Shown here piece by piece: positions 11,728 to 23,041 of a DNA stretch of 64,000 nucleotides. The notes below the pieces were generated by a model, which made no database searches, was not told the DNA's origin, and saw only the letters and a program-made list of their open reading frames with translations. Numbering within the stretch: the stretch's first letter is position 1; each line of letters begins with the position of its first letter. Source of the DNA: Tilletia caries (taxonomy: Eukaryota > Basidiomycota > Exobasidiomycetes > Tilletiales > Tilletiaceae); contig JALUTQ010000026.1 of assembly GCA_032718865.1 (NCBI GenBank), forward strand, positions 1-64,000, in the 5' to 3' direction. The position numbers and the translations under genes are program-made.

Positions 11728-12235
11728 CGTGAGAGGCTGACCAATGGCCCAGCTGACGATGACGAGAGCGGGAATAACACCGACACTGAGGAAGAGTAAA
11801 GCTCCGGAAAGGGTGAGCAACACGAGCATAGATTCGATGCTCCGCCCGCGCAAAAAACTTGTACGTACGCGATTTGAATGCTAGAACCGACTGCGACGGC
11901 AACTGCGATCTCCATCTTGCCCTTGTATGCCATCACAACCTACGCACGCGCGCACAAGAAATGAATTGGGAAGAAGCCATTTCATGTCAGATTCGGGAGG
12001 GCATCCTACATGCAAACAGGAACGAGGAAAACTCACCGCAGTTACGTGCTCCGCCGCGTTTCCAACAATAGGCAACAATATAATACCAATCGAGGCTTTA
12101 GGAATGCCGTAGTTCTTGGCGACCTCGTCAATAGCGCCGACGAGGTAGTCTGCGTTGAAGGAGGTGATGACAGTAGGACCGGCGGAGGGCGACCATTCGC
12201 GGAGTCCGAGCGCGAGAGTGAGTCGAAGGAGCATT
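11728..12235 (-). pseudogene. Captured fragment of a vacuolar Ca2+/H+ exchanger (CAX/VCX1 type)
   Basis: Three consecutive minus-strand exon pieces are visible: about 12235-12037, 11939-11869 and 11785-11728, with intact GT-AG introns and matching phases. They encode the CAX signature region, including [37 protein letters not shown] and a later VSWAIGQPLT. This corresponds to the part of VCX1/CAX proteins around the c-1 to c-2 repeat. The rest of the transporter, on both sides, is missing. The fragment lies entirely inside the TIR transposon at 9650-12431, so it is best read as a host-gene piece captured by the element, not a gene in place. Confidence 0.8.
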
Positions 12236-12672
12236 TGCGGCGAGCGCGAGAGTGGTTGATGGAGGAGAGGAACAAGCAGTCGGCGAGGCGGCGTCAGGTA
12301 TGAAATGAATGTGCACACACTTGGGACGTTTGAGACGCTCAGACTCCCCCGATTCATTTTTTTTCGGGTCTCAAACATTAAAGTGTGTGCACACCCAATT
12401 TATCGAGTGTCATCCATTTTGCAGGTTGCTGTAGCGGGATTGGCTCGCGTGGCACGGGTGGAAGAATGGACCTCACTTGTAAACAGGCTGGACTTAGCCA
12501 TCGTAGAGAGAACCATCATCGAAATCAGTCATAGTTGTCCTGAGTGTCATTCCTAGCCACCGAGAAGGTCTGATATAGGATAGCAGCTTCTGCAGTGCGA
12601 ACACGCGCATCGACTGGCGTTATCGGAAGCCAGACCGGGCCCAGCGGGACGCAAGGCCGGTCGAATTCTGAC

Positions 12673-15600
12673 ATGGTAGCTCCGCACTCATCAAGCGTGA
12701 TTCGCACTGGAGACGGTTACCTGGCGCTGCAACAAGAGCAGCGCGCGGAAAGCGCATCGGCCCTTGCGCTTCCGCACCTGCGCTCGGCAAGTTCCTCGCC
12801 GGCGCACATCAAGGACGAGGTCGGCATCCCTTCCGGGTTGACCGCCTCCGCCGACAAAGGGAACCATTCCCCGTCGGCACCAGGGGCTGAGCGCTCCACC
12901 TCTATGGGACTGGACGCCCTCGAGCAAGCTCAGAGCGACGCAGAGTGCGCGCTCCTTCTCCTCTGCCTGCAAGATCAACGGCCAGACCTCGGGGCCATTC
13001 AGGCACCGGCCGTGCTCGACGCCACCCTTCGAGCCTCCTGGCGCTCGGTCGAGTGGAAAGAACAAGGCTCGATCGAGGACGGATACCTGTTGGCCCTCGA
13101 TCGTTATCGGTCTCACCTCAAGTGCCGGAAGCGACGCCCGGAACAAGACGCCCTTCCTCATGTTCCGTTCTCGCTCCTGAACGCTGAGATCCGATCGGCG
13201 CAGACGCTCCTCGCTCACGTCCGCGCTGGCGACCGCCGTGCAGAGCTGGAGCTGGCGGATCGACACATTCGGCAACAGTTCATCCGCCGCAAAGAGATCG
13301 AACAGGAGAACCCCTGCGGTAGATGTCGGATGTTGTCTCACCATCATACAGCCTCGGACACAACCCTACTCCGCCCGTACGACCTCCATGCGCCCACTTG
13401 GCGCTATGGTCGTCCCTATGGAGTCCTGCTTTTGGACCTTCAGGCGACCTATCCCAGCAGTGTCAGCAATCAGGCCGCGGTCAGCCGAGTGGCCGCCCAG
13501 CTCAAGCACGCGTCGACACTACTATTGGAGACGGAACTTCTCGCCCCAGTACGACTTTCCGGATCGACCTGCTACCCTTGCATCAAGTCCCGGTCCGACT
13601 ACGACCCCAAGCTGCCCGGTCTAATGCAGTGGTTGTACGAGTCGACCCTTGCAAGACTGATGCAGGAGCGCAGTAGCAACAGCGACAGCGACAACAGCGA
13701 CAGCGACAACAGGCAGCTGGGCATCGCGCTCGCTCTCAACACAGATCGGTCGACAGCTCCTCTCAGTAGCACTGAGCCTGAACCTAGCACAGTCAAGACG
13801 CAGCCATTACGCTCGAACTGGCATTTCACAGTTGAGCAATCGGCGATTGACAAAAAGGAGCAAATTGATTCACCCAGGGACCATCGAGACAAGGCGGAAC
13901 AAGAGGATGCCCTCAGTGAGGGAGTGCAACCAACAGAGGTGCAAACTCGGGTCGGAGTTGGTAATGGTGTCTCCGACGATGAGGTGCAATCGATTCCTCC
14001 TCCTCACGATTTGGTGTTCGGCGACTTTCATGTGCGACACCACCATTGTCGACTGTCATCGCAGAGCTCGGAAACGGGCGAGGACACACACCAGCCCATC
14101 GTGCATATAAGGATCTTCTCGGAGTAGATCCCCGGAGCCCGGACTCCGGGGCGACGCTCCGCTCAGCTCCGTCTGAGCTCTGGCCAGTTCCGCGCTCCGC
14201 GAAATTTCTGGTGATCAGCTGGCGAGCACTCCGTGCTCCGTCGAAGTTGCGGTTGCGCACAAGAATCTACTCCGTGCTCCGTACATTTTTCACAGGCGGA
14301 CTCCGTGCTCCGCAAAATAGCTCCGCGGACTCCGGGGTACTCCGGGGTGTCATGAAATGAGTCCAACATGGGCTCGGGAGAAGGTCGAATCTCATCGAAA
14401 CAGTTCAATTGCAGCTTTGGAAGTCTATATCATTTCTTTCCAAGGGTTTACTGCCCCAAAAAAGCTGAAATACACAGTATTTCGACCTGATTCGGACGAG
14501 AAATCCCTCAAAATCTGGTCACGTGACTCAGTTTTGGCCATCACGTGACCCACTTTGCCATCCCCGGAGCTCCGACGGACTCCGGGGTCTGCTCCGTGCT
14601 CCGGGGCTTTTTTGACAATGCCAGCAACTCACTCCGTGCTCCGGGGCGCGGCAGCCATACCTTCGCGGAGTAGCTCCGCAAATCTAAAGCTAGTAAAAAA
14701 CGCTCAAATCTCGCTCCGTGCTCCGTACCCGTGCAGAGCGTCCCCCGGAGTCCGCGGAGCTCCGGGGAATGCTACTCCGGGGCCTACTCCGGTAAGATCC
14801 TTATCGTGCAACACGAAGCGTCATTCAGTCATGCAGCACTGCTTCGTTGCAGTTGGGAATGTCCGTCCCTCGTTGTGCCTGGTGCGGTAATCCCCATCAA
14901 ACGTCCAAGTCGGCCGCACATTGGCAGCAGCAACCGGAGCCTAGATGCGCTCACTGCCGACGCGCCGCAATCGGCAAGCAACGAGGGGTTGTGCATGGCC
15001 CGCGCGCAGACCCAAGGCACCGTTCTGGCCGATAGTCCTCTGCGGATTGGAGTTGTAAAGCAAGATCTCACCTGCAACTCAAACACCGCGCAGGGAGCAC
15101 GTACCGGCTACGTAGCAACTTCCCACGACGCTCACCAGGTCCTCAAGCGCGGTATCACGCCAAGACGTCAACATAGCACCTCGACGCGCTGCTTGAACAC
15201 CACGCTCTTCGGCACAGCTTCCGTCATATACTTGCCTACAGCCGCCGTGAGCTCGGCGATTGGGGAATGGCACGCATACCAGAGCATTGCCTTCGGTACC
15301 GTCACCGTGAGACGCGTGCCGGGCAAACTGCACTGGAGCTCAGCAATCGCCATCACCAAGCTTCAGGGCGACCGGCTGCCTGTGCACAACCTACGCCTCG
15401 TTCACACAGCATCGGTGTGGCCAGCAGTCAGTCCCAATCATGGTTCAGCCTTGGTTCAGCCGACAGGTCCTCGGCCACCGATAGCGGCCCTGGAATCGGC
15501 GGCTTCATCGGTTCTGGTGTTGCCAGCTTCCTTTGTCTGGCCATTGGTTCTCAACACGGGCATTCGCTCGGCCACGATGTCCTCAGCGAGCCACAAGTCG

Positions 15601-16734
15601 CGTTCGGATTCGATGCAGCATCCTCATGTCGGACTGCTCGACATCTCGGTCGTCGTGCATATATGCATCGATTGCGGTCATGCAGAGAGCGTCCTAGCGC
15701 AGTATGCGGGCAACAATCACCCAGTCAAAAGATTGAAATCTCATCTTTCTTTCGACAGGAACAGTGACCACACTCAATTGGTCGCTCGTCGACATCCTGA
15801 TGTGATTGGGAAGATGCACGAACAGCAGGCGCACCAGCGCGCAGGGGATGGCGTTACTCAGCGAGCGGCTGCGGTAGTATACAAGTCTCCCCTTCCACCT
15901 TCAACCCGCACGGAGGTCGAGTCTGCCCAGTGCAATCTTCAGACCCTCCCGGTTGAAGCGCCCCTGCACCCTGTTAGCCTGAACCCAATATCAAGCATTG
16001 GAGGACGGTCCGCTCAACAGGCCAGGGGCTTCCTTTCCAGGTGCGTTCGACTCCTGATCCTCAGCTCTCGTTCCACGTTTGCTGACTCCTTCCTTTTGCT
16101 TCTCGCTATGGCCCCCGTGCCATCGAACGAGTCATCCTTGTCCTCACACCGGACATGGGAGAGAGCATCCTCTCCGGAGGGAGCTCAGGCACAGGAAGGA
16201 GGGGGGGACGAGGTCGCAAGCGAGGAGGGTCAGTCGGGAGTGCGCAAGGAAGTGCAAGAGTTTGGTGCGCCAGGGATTGCAACCGAGGAGTGCCAAGAGC
16301 GCGTGCGACAGCATCGTGCGTCCAGCAAGCCACCGACATTACCGTGCGGCGACGGACGATCATGCGGTGGTACGTCAAGCATGCCGCCGGGCGCCGGGCG
16401 ACGAAGGATCATGCGCCGGCAAAAGAATGCGCCACGTCCCGACGTGGGTCATCTTTCCCGTCGCAACAGCACTGCCTCTGCACAAGCCGCCTTCACTAGA
16501 GCCTATTGGATCAGGTCCACACGCAGCGCAGCAAGAAGCCGCGGACGCAGTCGAGCTGGTGCCGCTCACCATGCTGGACGGCGCATATCCCACATCGCAG
16601 CAGCAAGAAGGCTCGGAGACCGTCGTGGCGGTCGCAGCCGTGCCAACCGTGTTGAAAGGCGCATGTCCGACAGGAGACCGCGTGCTCGGTTCGAAGTCAG
16701 TGTTTGCCATCTTGCCCACACGACTTCTGCATAG
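12673..16734 (+). CDS. Long ORF of the LTR element, split by a MITE
   Basis: The ATG at 12673 overlaps the last base of the 5' LTR. The frame runs to 14105, is interrupted by the element at 14106-14802, and resumes in the same frame after the second copy of the 8-bp duplication, ending at 16734. Without the insertion it would encode about 1118 residues. The product has no recognisable Gag, protease, polymerase or integrase motif. It has one CxxC pair near residue 220 (CGRC), Ser/Asp repeats (SNSDSDNSDSDN) near residue 335 and an Arg-rich tail. I do not recognise it. It may be a structural protein of a defective element family or a captured host gene. Confidence 0.5.
14106..14802. mobile_element. 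697-bp hAT-like MITE inside the LTR-element ORF
   Basis: An 8-bp direct duplication ATCGTGCA flanks it (14098-14105 and 14803-14810). The ends are imperfect inverted repeats around AAGGATCTT followed by CGGAGTAG. The left end has three extra bases (TAT). The interior is full of CTCCGTGCTCCG and ACTCCGGGG motifs in both orientations. The 8-bp duplication and lack of coding sequence fit a non-autonomous hAT element. It lies inside an ORF, and the combined length of element plus duplication (705 bp) is a multiple of three. Confidence 0.85.
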
Positions 16735-18131
16735 ACCAGGCTCCTCTTCGATGTCCGGAGACGGGGCATTGTGGTCAAAGGCATCGGCAGACGCAGTGGT
16801 TCAGGAGGGAGCAATGAAGGCAACATCTGTTCAGGAGGGAGATTTTGGAATTGACCGCCGGGAAATGCCAAGTGGTCGAGGGAACCAAGAGCATTTTGGG
16901 CTCTCCATCACATTGCGACTCGGTTCCATCTTCAGCCACACCACCACCAACTCTGGAGCACACGCAAACGTCGTTTGGTCGGGTCCCCTTCGCAAGTACG
17001 AGCGGCAACGGCATGCCCCACACGACTCCGCTCTCCGGAGAGCTCGACAATTCTGGTGCGCTCTCCAACATAGTTGTTGTCGCCGATGCTGGCGTCGAAT
17101 GGGTCATGCGGGTCGAAGATACACCAGATGCAGCAATCCAGCACTGTGCGTCAATCCTCGGACCCGCTGTGCTCAAATCCTGTCTACAAACGTCAAGGTT
17201 CTGCGATCACCAAGCACCGTTCAACGACAATGGTAGTCGCTGGCGCTTAGCAGCACTCAGATCTCGGACTTCTGCCTCGTCCGATGATTGGGCTCATTGT
17301 GAGCGAAGACGACGACCTCATGTGCCTGCTACCACACGCAGCATGCACGACCGCACCAGGCCGAAGTCAACGTTGGCGGTAGGCGCACACGGCAACGAAC
17401 ATGTGCTTGGGTGGACGGAAGTGTTGTGCGGAATGCGGAACCTTTGTTGGAAAATATTCTGGGTTGGAACTCGGAACTCGGAAATGCTGTCACTTGTGCC
17501 GACCACCACAACAACGCGTCCGACAACCTCTACCAGGTCCCAGCAGAAAACGGCTCCAACACAGCATGGTACCGGTTTCCTTGCGCCAATCAACCCTTGG
17601 CGCAGCTCTCGGCAAGCAGAGCCCAAGGACATGCGGATCATCCACCTACGCAGGAAGCCGGATCAAAAGATGGGGGTTTCATTTTGTTGGTGTTATGGGA
17701 ATAATGAAGGTGGATGGGGCGTTTGGAAGCGGGAGAAATGGATTGGTCGGATAATCGGTTGAGTCGGATCACACCAGCAGCCAACTTCGGTCAAGATGCT
17801 GGCGGTGCGAGCGATCAGCGACTCGGCATCACTCAATGATGTTCTGCGTTTACGGGTCATCGGTCATCGTCGGAGGTTATTCCCCAGCTCGACCCCATCA
17901 CGGCCGCAACACACTCGTTATTGCTCCGACGTCCGACGACGATAGGAAAGGAATCGACCACCGTCCCTGATCCTTCAGCCTGGTCCACTTACCGCATTAG
18001 CGTCACTGCATTCTCAGCCTCATCACCGAGACCACGGGTAGGCGCATCCGGCAACGATGAATTCGAAACAGTCGGCCACCCAAGGTTCACATAACCTTTC
18101 GGTCTCCACCACGGTACGATCCAGGAGGGAG
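16735..18131 (+). other. Untranslated 3' internal region of the LTR element
   Basis: Several frames stay open for 300-900 bases here (for example 16845-17762), but none shows recognisable domains, and the base composition supports open frames on both strands. The stretch ends in a purine tract (CCAGGAGGGAG) directly before the 3' LTR, which is a plausible polypurine tract for plus-strand priming. Confidence 0.5.
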
Positions 18132-18416
18132 TGTCAGAAATGTGGTCCGTCCCGGGCCTGGAGACCGGGTGAATTAGCGGGATTGGCTCGCGTGGCACGG
18201 GTGGAAGAATGGACCTCACTTGTAAACAGGCTGGACTTAGCCATCGTAGAGAGAACCATCATCGAAATCAGTCATAGTTGTCCTGAGTGTCATCCCTAGC
18301 CACCGAGCAGGTCTGATATAGGATAGCAGCTTCTGCAGTGCGAACACGCGCATCGACTGGCGTTATCGGAAGCCAGACCGGGCCCAGCGGGACGCAAGGC
18401 CGGTCGAATTCTGACA
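18132..18416 (+). repeat. 3' LTR of the non-autonomous LTR element
   Basis: This is a 285-bp repeat from TGTCAGAA to TTCTGACA that matches the split 5' LTR with about three differences. It is followed by the AAAAA target duplication. Confidence 0.93.
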
Positions 18417-18540
18417 AAAAATGAGTCTGTGCGCGAATCGCGTGCCTGAACCGCTGAAGGCCCAGACGAGGAGCTCGAGGTCGGGGTGGGCAGCCAAAGG
18501 CTATGGTATGGATTGGTATATCATGGTCTGACGCCTGACT

Positions 18541-19954
18541 TCACAGCGAAGCAATGGCATTGAGATATGCCTTGAGATTCTCGACAGCGAAGTGGCGTTG
18601 CCTCCACACTTCGATGAGAGGCTGCGCCTCAAAGTTGTCGCTGACGACCTGACGTACATACTCGCGACTTGACATGTCCGCTGTGGCGGACAGAGACGTG
18701 GGTCAGAGATCTTGGAGACTTGGATAGATGATGTGAAAACTGAAGCTGAAGAGTGAAGACTCACGAAGACTCGGCCCCGGTTTTCATCCAGCTCGTCCAT
18801 GTTCATCACGTATTCTATGCCGTCGATATTCAGGTAGTTGTCGCTGAAGCTGGCAATGAGCAGCGGAGGAGGGCGTGGCTGCTCCTTTCCGACGGTCTTG
18901 GCTCTTTTCCTTGCGTACTCCTGGATCTTCCGATGGGCGACGATGCTTGAGTACGCAGCAAGGCAGGTGTTAAGGTGGTTTCCATGAATTCTGAAGAATC
19001 TGGCGACAGCTTCATGATGGGATTCTCTAGGTTTGCTCGAGAGAAGTAGACCATGAGGGGCAGAAAGTCCGGGTAGACCGCGTGGTTTATATTGATGCCC
19101 GAGGAACGTGAAGATTTGGAGCTGAGGCGGACATCGATTTCAATGTCTCGGATGAGACGCCGATGCTCGGGGATCAGACGGAGGCCGACGACCGCATCTG
19201 GAGGCGAGTAGAGGTCTTTAGCTGTCTTTGCCTCGGACGGAAGTACGTTGATCCACGACGGCAGGTCGTCCCGTTTGACGTAGACGAGGTCTTGTTCGAA
19301 GCTGAAGGGTTTCAGAGTGCTTCTCTAGACGTGTTCACGGAGGAAGTCTTCATCAAGCGCATGGCGTTCCCAACCAGGTTCGCCCCAGGCGAGGTTGCTG
19401 TCGGTGCGATCAAGGCGATTGCCGGCGTCCTGTTTCTTTGCAGCGACCCGCGTCCGCACTTCCTCAATGAGAGCTGGATCGACTTGACGACTTCTAGTTT
19501 TTACACCTATGGGCTATGCCGGGGGGAGGGGGATTTGATCTGCGGCCAATTGTTGATGATGTTGACAAGGGCTTTGTTCTCTTCCCTGAACATTTCATAC
19601 ATAGACACGTGCATGCTGTGCTGTGTGCATGCGCGGTCTGTGTCCGGAAAAGATGGCGAGATTATTGAAAAGGACATGTATGGCGTCGCTGCGGCCTGCG
19701 GGTCCTTTTGAATGAGATGAGTGACATGTTGTGCATAGCGAAAGCCTTCTTTGTCGGAGAAACGGCAGGGCTGGAAAAATTGGTGCTGACTGCTGAACGA
19801 CTTGGATGATGGTGCTGGAAGCCTGGAAGGAGAACAGGCAAAAGTTGATGAGATGCGTGTGAAGAGGTGTGCTTAGTCGCTTCAAGACTCGTACCAGGAG
19901 AGCGTTGCGATCTCGGCGTGGATGGGATGGTGAGTTAGCGTATCCTTCCAGAAG
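18541..19954 (-). pseudogene. Decayed multi-exon gene of unknown family
   Basis: Coherent protein sequence runs down the minus strand from an acceptor at 19955 to a stop at 18541, with at least two clean introns (donor near 19893; donor near 18772 with the acceptor near 18685). It includes FWKDTLTHHPIHAEIA, MYEMFREENKALVNIINNW, LRLIPEHRRLIRDIEID and YVRQVVSDNFEAQPLIEVW. It is broken by frame changes (one at the A5 run 19775-19779, one near 19511, one near 19030) and an in-frame TAG near 19330. The start is not visible and may have been separated by the gypsy element inserted at 20047. I do not recognise the family. At least one break sits on a homopolymer, so part of the damage could be sequencing error. 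Confidence 0.6.
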
Positions 19955-20046
19955 CTGATCAGCTATCAGTAAAAGTAGAAGCGGGGGTCAGGTACTCAGG
20001 TGCTGGATTGAATTGTAATCAAAAGTGATGCGAGAAAGACACACTC

Positions 20047-20320
20047 TGTGCTGGTTGAGTAGCTACGGTTCTCTTTCTATTTCTCCAATTGCTTTCCATT
20101 CTCCCTTTGTTCTCCACACGTGGCTCCCACGTGTTTCCTCCACCTCCACTTCTTCCCACGACTCGATGCCTCTCTTCCTCCTCTCTTGATGACTTCCCAC
20201 TTGTATTCTCTCTCTTCTTCCCTTTCTGCCTTGCAATCAATCCTCAGACAGCTTCTTCTTACCATAAAACTGAGCATCAGGATTGCTCATACTGACAGGT
20301 CCGGACTCCTGTCTAGTATA
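20047..20320 (+). repeat. 5' LTR of the gypsy element
   Basis: A 274-bp LTR that starts TGTGCTGG and ends CTAGTATA. It is identical to the 3' LTR at 26633-26906. It contains a CACGTG-centred inverted motif (CCACACGTGG...CCCACGTG) that could serve as a promoter element and a pyrimidine-rich second half. Confidence 0.96.
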
Positions 20321-22355
20321 TGGTGATAAGAGTGAGTTCTGTGGACTGACCGACTCGGAAGTCAACAAACCCAACCGCCCTCGAACATCCTTCTCCCTCC
20401 GTCGGTTGCCACCCTCACCATGGCCCCCTGCCGACCCGCTTTCCTCCTCCTTGACCAGCTTGGACGACTCTGCCGACCGTGCCGAGCGTTCTGCTACTCG
20501 TTCCGCGGCGCCCATTCAAGCCGTGGAAGCCCCACAAGCTCCCCTTCCTCCTTCTCCTGGCTCGCAAGCGGTCAACCGCGTTCTTGAACGTTTCGACCGT
20601 TTCGAGACTCGCCTGGACGATTTGGAGGGCCGCCTCTCCATAGGCGGCGTCACGGCTTCGGCATCCAGTGTCGCCCCGGCTTCCATGGCTCGCGTCGCGT
20701 CCGCGCCCGCCGGCATTATCCCGCCGAGCTCCGCGTTTGCCACCCCTTACCGAGGCCAGCAACAAACCTCCTCGATCCCATCGGGCGTCACAAGCAGTGG
20801 TCCTCCCCACTTGCTTCCCCGACACTCCACCCCCGCTCGCCCTTCGGATGTCGACCGTCTCGTGAACTCCTTCCGAAGCCTCGACGACGAGGACAAGGAT
20901 TCGTTCCGCCTCCTGTGCCAGAAGATGGGCGTCCGGTCCCACAAGGTCATCGATGCGCTCGGCGCCATCTCAGCCGAGGACGGCGCATTCGACGCGACCT
21001 TCGGACCCCCTCCATCGGTCCCTGCGCTGTCGTCCGATCGGATGCCACCGCATTCATCCTCCACGACCCCACCACGCTTCATCCAATGCAAACCAGAGTG
21101 GTTGCCCAAGTTCGACGGTGTGCCGGAGAATTTGGAGCATTTCCTTGGCCGCATTCTCGACATTGCTCGGTCGAACGGTACCGAAGCGTGGGATTCCGCG
21201 ATGGCACGTACGTTGCCACTCGTGTTGACGGGGGACGCCGCCTCCTGGCACGAGGGTTTGAGTCTGCCAGTCGCTCGTTCCCTCGACAGCGTGGCCGCGT
21301 ATGCCAAGGCTCTTCGACAAGCTTTCCCTGTGGACGAGGTCGATCAGCGTCGTCGTGCTCAGGAACGCAAGTGGATCCCCGAGGACGAACCTGCACAAAC
21401 GTACCACTTCGACAAGATTCGTTTGCTGCGGACCGATGATCCTGAGACGGCATTGTCCGAGGTTCGCCTCGTGCAAGACCTCCTCGATGGTCTCCCACCA
21501 TCTTTCCGTGCACTCATGCACTTGCCTCGCCGCACCGCCACGCGCGACGATGTTCGTCTCGAACTCGTCGAGGTTGAGTCTCTCTGGAGGAAGTTGAACC
21601 CGGATCGCGCACTGCGGACCGCCAAGTCGGCGGCGGCCGAGTCCTCTGATCGCACCGCGTCTTCGTCTTCCGGAGGCCGGGGGTCTCGCTCGGCCCCTGC
21701 GGGTGCTTCTACACCGGCTCGTGCCCCCTGCCGCTGTTCCGCCCGCGGCAGTTCGTCCTGGTGGTCCTCTCGGCATGTCCGCGACCTACGATAAAAGCCG
21801 CATCGTCGAGGCGAAGAACGGTCGCCCTCGTATGTACCGGTGGCCGGATTCCACCAAAGTCCTCGAGCTCTCCCATTCGTGCAAGCGTTGCGGTCAGGAC
21901 CATTTCGATTTCGAGCATAACGATTTGGTCCCGGCTGTCCGCGTGATGGACCCGGTGGATTCGTCGGACTACAGGATCATCGACGAATCAGACCTGAGCT
22001 CCGAGGATTTTTGAATGTCCGCAAAGACGTTAAACTACTCACGGTTGATGCTTCGCCCATCGACCGTCCTCCACCGCTGCCGCCGGAAAAGGTTGACAAC
22101 GAATGTCTTGCTGCTGAGGGAGGAGCTTCGTCGACGGGTTTGGCACCCGGTGCTGAGGAGAGTATGATTAGAGGGAAGAGTGCGTTAGAGGTCGTTGATG
22201 AGGACCCGGTGGTGGAAGGGACAGGGGTCCCGCGGCTATTTGCCACCCCTAAAGTGAGTGAACCAAAATACCTCAAATTTATCGCATGCGCCCCTGAAAC
22301 CGAGGTTGTGCCCCCCATTGAATGGCGCGGGATTTTTCCTTCGCAGATACTGTAG
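20283..22355 (+). CDS. Gag polyprotein of the gypsy element, frame-broken
   Basis: The capsid-like part (about 21070-21640) has the retrotransposon-Gag features: a WLPKFDG-like start, aromatic/Trp positions around DAASWHEGL, and an FPVDEVDQRRRAQER block. It is preceded by a Ser/Pro-rich region with a short coiled coil (RFDRFETRLDDLEGRL). After a frame change at the C5 run 21724-21728 it continues into a zinc-knuckle-like CKRCGQDHFDFEH (CX2CX4HX4H) near 21880. Another change at the T5 run 22008-22012 leads to a linker that ends at 22355. The true start codon is not clear: the frame is open from the 5' LTR, but the first in-frame ATG is well inside. Confidence 0.75.
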
Positions 22356-23041
22356 ATATTTCTGGGGCGGACGCGCACAGCGTCCGGGAGGGTACATCAG
22401 GTGCCCCGAAGGAACCCCATCTCCCCTCCCCGCAGGGTAAAGGCTTTGAGCCTGTCATTCCTCCTCAAGAACCGAGGCTGGCACACCTCGACGGCTCGCC
22501 CCCTCGTCTCCATTTTACGCAGAGGGCTGCGTTTCACCTCAAACGAGATCCTGGACTCGACTCAACGTCCAAACCGCTGCTCCACCCCACTTTCCGGTAT
22601 GGGAATGTGGTCGCGATGACCCCCCCGAGTGCCACAGGTACCGGTTTAGGGTACCAGAACCATGTGCCTTTGTTCGCTCAGTTGATGGTGAATAGTTCAA
22701 CCGGCACGCCCATTCCTGGTTTGATCGACACTGGGGCCGCGCTTTCCGTTATCGACGTAGGTCTTCTCCGACGTCTGGGCGGTCGGCCTCATGGGGACGG
22801 CATGCCGGTACAGGGTTTGGGCTCCACCAATACGCTTGGTTGGACCACATTCTCGTTCTTTGTTGACGCGAAAGACCGTGATGGTCGGGAGGCTACGTTG
22901 GAGTTCCAGCAGGACTTCCATGTCCTGCCGAAGTTTGCACCCGGGATCTGCCTTGGTCTGGATTTTTATCTCCCATCACGACCTTTCGATCTCCTCGGCC
23001 AGAGGTCGCGTCCGTGTGGGCTCCTTCACTTTTTCCGGTGA
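22322..23041 (+). CDS. Aspartic protease of the gypsy element
   Basis: The retropepsin motif LIDTGAALSVID is present near 22720-22760, followed by the expected hydrophobic strands and a GLDFYLPS block near 22955 in place of the usual (I/L)LGxD. The frame changes into the protease at T5 22333-22337 and out of it at T5 22963-22967. The protease would process the Gag-Pol precursor. Downstream residues up to about 23400 form the linker to reverse transcriptase in other frames. Confidence 0.8.
   Translation: MARDFSFADTVDISGADAHSVREGTSGAPKEPHLPSPQGKGFEPVIPPQEPRLAHLDGSPPRLHFTQRAAFHLKRDPGLDSTSKPLLHPTFRYGNVVAMTPPSATGTGLGYQNHVPLFAQLMVNSSTGTPIPGLIDTGAALSVIDVGLLRRLGGRPHGDGMPVQGLGSTNTLGWTTFSFFVDAKDRDGREATLEFQQDFHVLPKFAPGICLGLDFYLPSRPFDLLGQRSRPCGLLHFFR

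Larger units (their letters stand above)
9650..12431. mobile_element. TIR transposon with TA target site (CAGCAACC family), copy 1
   Basis: The ends are inverted repeats of about 70 bp. They start CAGCAACCTGCAAAATGGAT, contain a TGTGCACACA block and end near GTTTGAGACCCGAA. A TA duplication flanks them. A second copy with the same ends lies at 32291-33526. No transposase is visible, so both copies look non-autonomous. The TA target suggests the Tc1/mariner superfamily, but without a transposase this is inference. The interior holds a nested TIR element (9763-11006) and a fragment of a cation/H+ exchanger gene with its introns (11728-12235), so the element appears to have captured host sequence. 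Confidence 0.9.
9605..12673 (+). repeat. 5' LTR, split by a TIR transposon
   Basis: The first 45 bp are at 9605-9649 and the remaining 240 bp at 12434-12673. Together they match the 285-bp 3' LTR with about three substitutions. The interruption is the 2782-bp element at 9650-12431, which duplicated a TA of the LTR (9648-9649 and 12432-12433). The 3' LTR shows the empty site as GAATTAGCGGG. Confidence 0.93.
9605..18416 (+). mobile_element. LTR element, non-autonomous, with nested insertions
   Basis: The element is bounded by TGTCAGAA and TTCTGACA (inverted LTR termini) and flanked on both sides by the 5-bp duplication AAAAA (9600-9604 and 18417-18421). The 3' LTR is 285 bp. The 5' LTR is also 285 bp once the TIR element inside it (9650-12431) is ignored, and the two differ at about three positions, so the insertion is young. 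A primer-binding-site-like TGGTAGCTCC follows the 5' LTR at 12674 and a purine tract AGGAGGGAG precedes the 3' LTR. The internal region has no reverse transcriptase, integrase or protease motif, so the element must have been moved in trans. Its long ORF is described separately. Confidence 0.9.

Noticed and set aside
12691..13347. Minus-strand ORF of 218 codons inside the LTR element
   Set aside because: It overlaps the longer plus-strand ORF in GC-rich sequence, has no recognisable motif and no better coding features.
14106..14802. CTCCGTGCTCCG repeats as a CRISPR-like or minisatellite array
   Set aside because: The units are irregular in spacing and orientation and are bounded by inverted ends with an 8-bp duplication, so they belong to a MITE. 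CRISPR arrays are not expected in a fungal nucleus.
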